Position numbers and translations under genes: made by a program. From Taeniopygia guttata (Eukaryota; Chordata; Aves; Passeriformes; Estrildidae), in contig NC_133024.1 in NCBI RefSeq assembly GCF_048771995.1, positions 62,268,501 through 62,332,500 of the forward strand: a DNA stretch of 64,000 bases, read 5' to 3'. Under the pieces are notes generated by a model. It worked only from the letters and a program-made list of their open reading frames with translations, was not told where the DNA came from and did not search any database. Positions 49,201 through 58,800 of this stretch are shown here, one piece after another. Numbering within the stretch: the first letter of the stretch is position 1; each line of letters opens with the position of its first letter.

Positions 49201-52200
49201 TTTGCAAGTTCCTGAGGGCAAGCACAGGTCTCAGCAATCCCATGTCAGGAATAGCTCCAAGCAAAGGGAATTAATCATAAGACCAGAGGGAGTATGTGGA
49301 TTCCACAATCTTCTACCTACTTCAGGTTAGAGAACTTCCCTGACCTAATTCACTCCCATTTGAACTGGAACGTCCCTTTGAGAAAAAGACATTTTGCTGT
49401 AACATATTTAATGCAGAAGAACCAGCCACAAACCTTAGCATGTTCTTCCACTTTTTAATTACTTGCACTGTTGGTTGGTTTTCTTTTTTTTTTTTTTTCC
49501 TGCCCTGAATCTGAATCTTCCAAGTCTCATCCTGCAGCCTTTTAATTTCATGATGCCTTACTCTAAGAAGGGGAAGAGCCAGAGCCCTCTGCTGCCAAAA
49601 GCCTTTTACCCTGCTAAAGACTAGGTCCAAACACAGAAGCTGTGTGCTTGCTCCTGGGTGGGAATCCAATCCTCCATTATCTGCTTTGGCTGTGGGTGTG
49701 TGAGCAGGAAACCCTGCAGGATCATGGAGCGAGGGGCTGCTTGGAGCTTTTCCTAGGCAGGGCTGAGGAACACGGCACAAGCACATCACACTCATGAGCA
49801 GGGCACTCGCTGGCATGGAGAGGAAAAGCAGGAACAAGTTCTGCTCCTGGAGAGATTTCATTCAAAGCAGTTTAATGTAGAACAAGTACATAGAGGTGTG
49901 AAGAGCTGTGGGTGGTGTATGACAGTGTGTGATGGAGGTGGTCTCACTGGGCTTGTTGAGGGGGCTCCAGGAACTGCAGTACTCTGCCTAGATTTGGGAG
50001 CCTGATCTGCCCTAGGCAGGGACAAGCAACAGAGATATGTGCTCAGGACAGGAGCAGAACTGCAGGTTCTGGAGGGATCTCTGCAGCCCAACAGAGAAGC
50101 ACCACACCAATTTAACTGCCTCAAAGGTTAGGCAATTGCTGAACAAATACCTTTGCAGTTGTAAATGTTGGTGGTGTGAGACTGCTTATACCCCTTCTGG
50201 GGCATCTTGTAATTTTTCCAGATCCAGCCATGTCTGACTGTGATTAAGTCACTCACATTAGGAGTCATATAAAGAGCTCAGGCAATATTTCCAAAATCTT
50301 TCCTGTTTGTGGATCCAAGGATCTTACTTTTGTCACAGAGCTACATGCCACAGTCATCTGTCACTAGCTAATCCCTGCTGGTGCTCCAGGAGTTTTCAGT
50401 GTTACCTGACTTCCTCTGTCGCTGATGCTCCAAGTCTGACCTGCATGGTGTTACCCGGTGCAGTCAGGATGACTGATTCACAACACCTGAGAAGTTAGTC
50501 CAGAAATGCCTGTCAGCTTTTTGACATGTGCACACACAGGCCATGCAGGTGGCAGGTGCCTTGTTGGGAGTTAGAGGGCCTGTAAGCAAACCTAAAATGT
50601 TTTTAGCACATGTTGATGGTCCTTCGGGTACCAAGGGTACCAAACATCATCCTGAGGTCTTGTGTTCTGAGATTGACAGTGGATACAAGTCACAATTTAC
50701 TCAGTGCCAGGCAGTCGGTCTTGTTCTGTCCGACCATGCTTACAACTTCTGCGTAAGCTGCAAACGTCATCACTCAGGATTTTACCCAGGCCATGGTTTA
50801 AAACAAAACAACACAACATTAAACAGCTCAAGACAACACCCAATTCCCACAGAATCTCTCAGGAAAAGAATTGCTTAAGGATACTCTTTTAGTTATTTTA
50901 AGACTAGTGTGCTGCCCTTACATCAATGTGAAACAGATTGATTGAACCTTTTTAATCAAAGTTATTTTCTATCTAGTCAGTTGCTTGAAGAAGCAACAAA
51001 ATGCTTTTATTTTAGCAGTAAAACTTGCAGTCTTGTTTTAGAAATATATTTGACACAATTATTTTCCCTAATTGCATGTTGATTTACAATTATTACTAAT
51101 ATTATTACTATAGCTTCTACTATTAAGCTTCTTTAATATTTTATTAGTTGAAACCCTCTGCTCTCACTTCTCAGGGAGCAGAGCCAAGGTGACAAACAAT
51201 GACCATCAGGTCATCTGATCTACCTGTTTTTAATATTGGCAGAGAATTCATTTTTTACCCACTTATCTCAAGACTTAATAAAAATGTAATTATTTTTCCT
51301 GTCTGTCTTAAAAGAATCAGATAGAGAAGAGCAATACCTACCAGTTTTAATATCTGTCAAGTTAAGAGATTCTGTTTACCACCTTCTATGTTGCTTTCGG
51401 AATGCAAAATATGTCATCATCCTTCTGAGAAATGCATACTTAATCCTGCTCTTTAGCCAGTAAGTAACTGGATTATTTACTCAACATTTAAATCTTTTTT
51501 GATAATTCAGCTATTTTACACTGATGAAAAATTGTCAGAGGATCAGAACAGGATTGTCAAAGGTTATTAAATATCAGTATGATGACTTAACTGGCAAAAT
51601 ATAATGAAAAGCATTTACAAGTCTTGAATTTAAAAAAACATAACACTTTCAATGCTTCCTTTTCACTTTTGGCTTTATGAACTTCGGATTTCATTCCTAT
51701 GCTTTTATCTACCAGCTGAGAGATAGAAATTTAATTTTCGTAGTAAAAAGGCAGTGTTTTTATTTTAGTCATCTGAGTCCAGAAGTTAGGGTCTTAAGAA
51801 AATAGATCAACCACCAGGAAACTCATGAAACTTGTGAAACTTAGTATCACTGGCAGTGCAGCATCTATCTGTGTGATGAAAACTGAGAAGAGCTGTTCTT
51901 CCTTTTAAAATGCACGTTTACCTGGCCGGCCCTGGAATTCAGCTCAGGTGCCAAACTGGAAGCTTCCCACCTCCAGCCCCTCTTTGGCTGGTTTTTACAG
52001 GTTGTCCGGTGAGAAGTCCACTTCAATACCTAAACTGCCTTCACACCTTGGTGCTTCCAGAACCCAGGACAGGGGAAACTAGACTTCTGTATTTCTACAC
52101 TGTTCTCTGATGTGGGCCTCTCCCCTGCCACTTCCAACGTGAAGGTGCTCCATGGGTGTAACTCCTGCTGAGAGTAACTCACAGGATCCTCACCCAGCCC

Positions 52201-52764
52201 ATGGGATCAAGCCTGTCCTAAGTAACCTGCACTGCAAGTGCATGAGATAAACAATGGTCCCCAGTTGTGGTATAACCAGAGATGTTTATTAAAAGTGTAC
52301 ATAACTTTTATATTTCCACCATTGAGTTAGAATAGCATGAGCCTGGATAGCCAGGTATAATTATTAATAAGCTTGTTAACCAATAATATTCATGATCAAT
52401 TCCCTAATAGCAACATCAGACTTTTCTCTCAAAGATAAATGCTTATATAATAGTTCTTTCTACAAACTACATACACCTGCTACTTCTTACATTTTTTAAA
52501 ACTTTGTTACATCTTTCCTGCCCTAACTGAATAGTCTCTTATTTCTAAATGCTCTTTGTTCTATCAATTACAAGTTCCCTTTTTTTCTTTCTCTACACTG
52601 CACATGTAATTTTTATAACTAATAGAAAATTAATTAAATGTTTCTTATAATCATCAAACTTAGTTTCCATCCTTGTTTAGCTGCTTCTTAAATACATAAT
52701 TATCTGAATATACCAAACATACTTAGCACCAACCTCATGAAGTTCAACAAACATGAGTTGTCAG

Positions 52765-53424
52765 AGTCTGTGCAGGGGCTGGGTCCTGGTTGATGGCAAG
52801 TTGAACACAAGTCAGCAGTGCCCTGGCAGCCAGCAGGGCCAACCCTGTCCTGGGGTGCATCAGGCACAGCATTGCCAGCCGGGAAAGGGAGGGGATTGTC
52901 CCACTCTGTTCTTCACTGAGGCAGCCTCAGCTCGAGTGCTGGGGGCAGTTTTGGGTGCTACAGTATAAGACAGACATTAAGCTATTACAAGTGTCCAAAA
53001 GAGAGCTGTGAATGTAGTGAAGTTTCTTGAGGAGAAGCGGTATGAGGAGTGGCTGAGATCACTTGTTCAGCCTGGAGGAGACTGAGGGAAGATCACAATG
53101 CTGTCTACCAGCTCCTCATGAGGGGAAGGGGAAGGGCAGGCACTGATCTCTGCTCTGTGATGCCCAGTGAGACAATCCGAGGGAATGATCTGAAGGTGCC
53201 CGAGAAGGTCTAGGCTGGATATTGGAAAATGGTTTTTCACCCAGAGGGTGGTTGGGCATTGGAGCAGGCTCCCCAGTGAAGTGGTCACAGCACTAAGCCT
53301 GACAGAGCTCAAGAAATGTGTAGACAACACTCTCAGGATTCTTGAAGTGACAGGAGTGGGACAGAAGTTGGACTTTCATGATCCTTGTGGATCCTTCCAA
53401 CTCCAGATATTCTATAATTCTATG
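52765..53424 (+). mobile_element. CR1 LINE 3'-end copy, sense on +
   Basis: It follows the CR1 consensus in sense order: ctggttgatggcaagttgaa near 52787, caacctggg-like and reverse-transcriptase-tail codons, a gaggagtggctgaga block near 53045, cagcctggaggaga, a catgatccttgtggatcctt block near 53378 and the terminal attctataattctatg at about 53424. It is a decayed remnant of the ORF2 C-terminus plus 3' UTR. Confidence 0.85.
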
Positions 53425-53462
53425 TTTCTTTTACTTGCTACCAGTGTCTGTACTAGATATTT

Positions 53463-54104
53463 ATGTATTTATACATATGCATATTTGAAGATAAAACTTT
53501 CTCAGAAATGTTCCCTATTCTCATAATTCACCTTAAGGATTTTACTTCTTTTGGGCAGGGAGCATCCGGACAGGCTCCTGCCATCAGTTACCGCATCTCT
53601 GCTGCCAAGCCCCAGCAGCCCAGGCAGCAGCCGCTAAAAGCTCGCTTTGGGCTCCCTCTGGTGCCGGCCGTCCCGCAGAAAGCCTCCCCAGCGCAATCCG
53701 GGCCTCAGCAGCTACAGCAGCACTGCTGTACCGGGGGATGCCCAGGGACTGCTCCTCACCTGGTTGTTGGTAACGAGGTAGGCGTGAAGCCTCTGCAGGG
53801 CACAGGGTTACACATCGCATTCTGGAGACTCCGATTCTGCGAAAATCCAAGTGCTCATTGCGATGCTGTGCCCTGGATGATGGCAAGAGCTACCACAGGC
53901 TGTGGGGGACTGGCTGGCCTGCAGCCCCTGCTCGTCCTGCACTGGCCCTGCCTCGAGTGCAGCCTCTCAAAACTGTCAAGCCACGGGAGAGGCATTGAGA
54001 GGCATCAAACCACAGCAGCAGAAAAGTTTACAAAAACGGTGAGGCTGGGACTCGGAAACAGATGGTGGGGCTGGCTGTGGTCTGGAGGTAGTGTGGCCCC
54101 ACGC
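53463..54104 (+). other. GC-richer block with an unexplained open frame
   Basis: Between two CR1 copies, a 219-codon + strand frame (53463-54122) and an overlapping 100-codon - strand frame occur. The + frame is rich in Pro, Gln and Ala, as expected from GC composition. No domain was recognised, the frame's last part enters the CR1, and there is no convincing splice context. Probably not coding. Confidence 0.2.
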
Positions 54105-54910
54105 AGAACTACAGAATCATAGAAAAGACTTGGAAAGTCTTGGAAAAGTCTTCAGCAATCATTGAGCCCAACCTATCTTTGAACACCCCCACGTCAATTA
54201 GACAATGGCCATGTAGCATCAGGTGCCATGTTAGTCTTTCCTTGAACACTGCCATGGATGGTGAACCCACCAACTCCCTGGGCAGTCTGTTCCAACGTCT
54301 AACGACTCCTTCTGTGAAGAGTTTCTTCCTAATGTCCAACTTAAACCTCCCAGCATCAGACTATATCTTCTTGTCCTGTCCCTATCTACTTAGAAGAGGC
54401 TGGACTCCACCCTCCTTTGAGCAATTAGAGTGATGTCTCTCTCCCCTGAGCTCCTCCTTTTCCGGCTAAATAACCACAGGTGCACTCAACTTGCACCTTG
54501 TAGGACTTGTGCTCCAGACCCACCACCACCTCTGTTGCCTTCTCTGGACACACTTCAGCACCACAGTGTCCTTCCTGAATTAAGGGGCCCAGAATTGGAC
54601 ACTATAGGAGGTGTGGCCTCACTAGTGCTGAACTCACTGCCCTGGTCCTACTGGCCACACTATTGCTGGTACAGGCCAGGATGTATTTGCCTTCTTGGGC
54701 ACCTGGGCCATAGCCTCCTGGCTCAAGTTCAGCCGCTATCGACCAGCACCCCCAGGTCCTTCCCAGCCGCTCTGCCCCAGCCTGTAGCGCTGCCTGGGGT
54801 GGCTGTGACCCAAATGCAGGAGCTGGAATTTAGCGGCGTTGATCCTCATGCTGTTGGGCCTCAGCCCATCGTTCCAGCCTGTCCAGATGCCTCTGCAGGA
54901 CCTTCCTGCC
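54105..54910 (-). mobile_element. CR1 LINE 3'-end copy including ORF2 C-terminal remnant
   Basis: On + it starts with acagaatcatagaaaagact, the reverse complement of the CR1 3' end, then runs through cattgagcccaacc and tccctgggcagtctgttcca-type blocks. Read on -, the far end (about 54910-54740) shows remnants of the reverse-transcriptase C-terminus (AAKFQLLHLGHSHPRQRYRL). About 800 bp survive. It directly abuts the TPTE CpG island. Confidence 0.88.
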
Positions 54911-55480
54911 CCGCAGCAGCCCCACACTCCGACCCGACCGGGCACGGCCCGCGAACGCCCGTTGGGGGGACGGGAGCCCCGCGGGCGGCGCGGGGCGGCG
55001 GGGCCGTTATCATGGCAGCGGGCGAATCCGCCCAGCCCTCCCCGGAGCGGCCCGGCCCGGCCCAGGAACAGCCGGGCAGCACCGCCGGGCCCCTTGCCCG
55101 CAGCCCGGGGGCGCAGAGGCGTGTCCGACCTTCGCGCCTCAGCACGGTGGGTGAGAGGCGCTGGCGGCGCGGCGCGGCCCGGAGGCGGGGGGCGGGCCGG
55201 GATACAGCCCTCAGGAAGTTTAACCCAACTTTCCGCCGGGTCCGCGAGGCGCCGGGGGCGGTGTCCAGGCTCGACTTTGAGCCCGGCCGCCGCGCCGAGG
55301 TGAGGTAGGGGGGGGGCTCCGGGGGGCAGCCAGACCCCGTGTGGGCCGCCCGGCCGGGAGGCTGATGTGTGCCGGGGGCAGCTCCCGAACCTGCTCGCTG
55401 CGGCTCGGCCCGCGCCTGCAGCTCTCCCGGAGGGACCAGCTGGGGCTCCTCTGGGTTTCAGAGCTTGGAGCAGGGCGAAA
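54890..55480 (+). promoter_or_regulatory. TPTE: CpG island, probable TPTE promoter
   Basis: Very GC- and CpG-rich sequence with G runs (for example near 55308-55326), no TATA box, and a first-exon donor at 55300. Long open frames on both strands here (54430-55308 on +, 54736-55488 on -) reflect lack of stop codons in GC-rich DNA, and partly the adjacent CR1. Confidence 0.75.
55150..55299 (+). other. TPTE: TPTE exon 1 (5' UTR), start approximate
   Basis: The donor CGCCGAG followed by gtgaggtag ends an exon at 55299, and the next acceptor (tttctcttcag ending at 55739) leads into the exon bearing the start codon. The transcription start is not visible; 55150 is a placeholder. Confidence 0.45.
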
Positions 55481-55739
55481 TGCTCCATCGCGAGGTAAAG
55501 GTGCTGCTATCGCTGTGGTATGTTTGGTGTAGTCAAACCCCCTTCATCAGAGTGCCGAGTGCCTTGACTCTCACCAGTGTTACAGCTAAAAGATTGAGCT
55601 TTGTCAGTCACAGGAGGGAAAATGTCGAAAATGCAGTAGAAGCCTGGCTGCTGGGACCGTGAGGGTGAGGCTGTTACAGGATGCTGCTATTCACTGTTTC
55701 TTGTGCTGTCACACTTTAACTCGGTGTATTTCTCTTCAG

Positions 55740-55816
55740 GTCAGCAGGACCACAACAACAGGCAAAATGACAGCTGTGAGGTTTGAGCAAGGGACCCCGC
55801 CAAGAGAATCATCTGG
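55740..55816 (+). CDS. TPTE: TPTE exon 2: start codon exon (coding from 55767)
   Basis: The acceptor tttctcttcag ends at 55739 and the donor gtgagtg starts at 55817. The ATG at 55767 (context caaaATGa, purine at -3) opens MTAVRFEQGTPPRESS, ending with two bases of a Gly codon. The TVRFE-P-E style of N-terminus fits VSPs as I recall them. Phase continuity with exon 3 supports the start. Confidence 0.82.
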
Positions 55817-58800
55817 GTGAGTGAAATGAATTGGGTCAGTGAGGAGGTTTGGGATTGAATATGTGGTGTGTCTTTAGGTTCTTAGTACTTAAAATATAAC
55901 AAAGGGAATAATGATGGAGTGTCTGAAGTTTATATAGCATAGTCTTTTTATCTCCCCTCTGCCACCAGTGCTGTTGTCTGAGAGGAGGGTTATCTTTGAG
56001 AGAAATATACTGTTGTGATTCACTTGTAAGTAGTTAGTAAGTGATTAATAAGTACAAGGTCTCCATCCCTGATGTAATAAGCCCATGGCATTAAAGTATG
56101 CTCTCTTTTAGCATCCAGCCTGTCAAGAGACTTGCAAGAGAGTGTCAAGGTATCTTGTCAAGCAAGACTCTTTCTGTGCTTGCTTTAAAAGTCTCAAGTC
56201 TGAGGTTACCTTTAGCTATGAGCAGTCAGAAAAGCTTGTGCTCTGTATGTGCATGAAGGAAACAATTTCTTCTAATATGTCCTTCTTTTATTCTCTTCCA
56301 CTCCCATAGTCAAAGCCTAATTTTAATAGCTTGTGGGTGAACACTTATTCTGTCTTGGGCAACAAGTAGATGTAGAATGATCAGCAAAACAAACTCCCTC
56401 TGAGGAAAGCATTATCTAGAACTGAATTTTTGTGTGGGAGCACTATGGAAACAGTGTACTTGGACTTCTGTTTTATCTTTGTATTAAGGATTGTATTCCT
56501 AACTGAAAACACTTTTGTTTCTCATTCTTCTTGTGGCATATTTTAATCACAGTAGAGGATAAGAAGGTAACATTTGGTGCACTTCATGTTTCTGCAAGTA
56601 TAAGCAAGTGACCTACAAAATTGCTGCAGCAGTAGCAGACTTCAATAAGTGAAGCATTTCTGCTGTTCAGTAAGTGTAAACACCCCAGAGAATATTCTGT
56701 AAGAATAGCTGGGAAGCAAACCTGAATGCTTATCCATCACTAAAGCTTTGCTTCAGCTCTAGGAACAAAATGAGGCAGTGGTTACACTGGAAACACTGGA
56801 ACTAGGAAATGAGGCTTGAATGCTAAAATTGCTGCATCAGAATAATTCTTCTACTGAGCCTGATACTGAGTGCAGGTGGTGAAGCATCAGTACTGGTTCC
56901 TGAAACTAGGAATGATGCTAGGAGAAGCATCATTAAACTTCTTGCTTAAAAGGTGGTTAGCACGGACTGCAGAAGCAGTGCTGGTGCATCAGTCTGTTGC
57001 AGAGGATGAAGAATACTTGAATTCTCAAAAGTTTTACACTAACGCTTCAAACATGCTAGGCTGCCTCAGAACAGGCTATTGATGGAAGCATCAATATTGA
57101 ATATGTGTGTGTAGCTATTCCTGCCCATGAAGCAGTGAAAACAGAGGCAGGCCCTCAGCAAACACTGTAGCTGTGCTATTATGCATCACAGTATTTCTGT
57201 GGAGAAGACTGAAATAAAGACTCCTGGATTTTGATGCTACACTTTTTCTATGAAATTATCATGTGGCCTTCAAAAAAAAAAAAAAAAAAAACCAACAAAA
57301 AACTTGATCTGAAAAGACCCTTTTAAGGAAGTTATGGCAAGCAGCCACTACTCCAAAAAACTGCTGTTCTAGCACTAGCTCAGCTGCTGCTCTGGTCTTC
57401 CAGTTTCCGGTCTGGTATCCTGCTCTGCACTAAAACATCTCTATGCTATGGCTTTTCCTGGTGAAAACATTAATTCTCTGTACAAGAAGGTTGCTGTAAC
57501 AGCATTAATGTCACTTGGACTCTCTGAAGCCATTTTGCATATGCATATTTCTCCTACTTCTAGAGCCTGGACTCTTGTGTCCTTAGCAGACTCGTGGATG
57601 CCCTGCTTCAAATCCCTTTATCCTACTGCTGAACTCATCTGTCTCTTTTTTGCAGGGGTGAAAAAAGGGAAACCTTTTGAAAAAGGGGCTGCTAATAGGA
57701 AATAGATCAGCACTAACCAAGGGACTCATGTGTGCCAACATGGGGAAAAGTCTTTCTTCCCCTGGTACTAGTACTAGGCCTGTGCTCTGGCTCAGGTGCT
57801 GTTCACTTGACAGTTAGTTTTTTTTTTTTGAAAGAACAAAGCATAGCAATATACGGAGTTGACACCTCTATCAGTGTGTGACTTGTATTATTTCTTTGCC
57901 AGCTCTCCAACAGCTGAAGAGGCCACAGTAAAGATTGATAATGGTCGTGATGAGGGTAATGGACCAGACACCTGTCCCAAGTAAGCTAATGATATACAAA
58001 ATTTCTTTGCTTAGCCCCAGAAGTGGAATCTGATGAGCCAAAATAAGAAGACAGGTGGCTTGTTGAAGTAGAGATAAGCCCAGTAAAATGTTTGATATTG
58101 ACATTTCTTCTAGTACATAGTGAAGACAAATAAGTTGAGGAAGCCTCTTTATCCCTGTAGAGGTAAAAGGCCAACCCAAGAACACAAGTCCATCATATTA
58201 TGGAGAATGGGTAGTCCAGACCACATTGATTAAATTTTCCCAAAGGAATGAGTTTGTGAGAGCACAGAAGAACAAGTGCTGGTGAGACAATGAGGTGAAT
58301 GAGTACCTGGGCATACAAATAAGCATTGTGGCACACATCAAGACTAAATTGTCTGAACTTACTAGTTCAGACCTCTGTTATTGAAGCAGTTATTTCCTGA
58401 CAGTGTTTACGTCACATTACTCTTAGAGCAAGCTTAGTCGAGTCAGCAGCAAGTCCTGCAACTCAAGAACAGTAAGCCTAAGCCTGTTATTTCAGTTATT
58501 CTATGTGACAACATGTTTTTCTAGATTTTGGAATTTACAAATGTATTTCACAAAAGCTCTAAGCTAGTTATGTAATCAAATGTGCCATGTTTCCTTCACC
58601 TCATTTAAGATATTGGCAGGCCAAATTGGAGTGGTGTATGCATATATTTTTGTTTTGAGTTTACCTAGTTAGAGGTACTTTTCCATAAACTGTGTAAGTT
58701 GGAGTCTTGGTGTCCCCACTACAGTTGTAGGTTTGACTGGAGAGACATAGACCAGCAAATCATTAGTGTCACCATTGCAGTGTTTCCTTAGATATTTGGC

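Larger units (their letters stand above)
44822..54104. other. Intergenic region between FGL1L and TPTE
   Basis: The two genes are divergently arranged around this gap. No known gene was recognised. It holds one weak candidate spliced frame (45712-46256), AT-rich stretches, a CR1 copy (52765-53424) and a GC-richer block with a 219-codon + strand open frame (53463-54122) wedged between two CR1 copies. Around 51900-52740 the text could be an old LTR with a minus-sense polyadenylation motif near 52277, but no ends or target duplications were found. Confidence 0.5.

Noticed and set aside
51900-52740. Possible old LTR with minus-strand AATAAA-like motif
   Set aside because: No paired termini or target duplication found, and no consensus I can recall with confidence.
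54430-55308. 292-codon + strand frame and 250-codon - strand frame upstream of TPTE
   Set aside because: The left half is CR1 sequence and the right half is CpG island; both explain the lack of stop codons.
56553-56566. Micro-exon candidate in TPTE between exons 2 and 3
   Set aside because: Including it creates an in-frame stop; direct joining of 55816 to 57903 is in phase.
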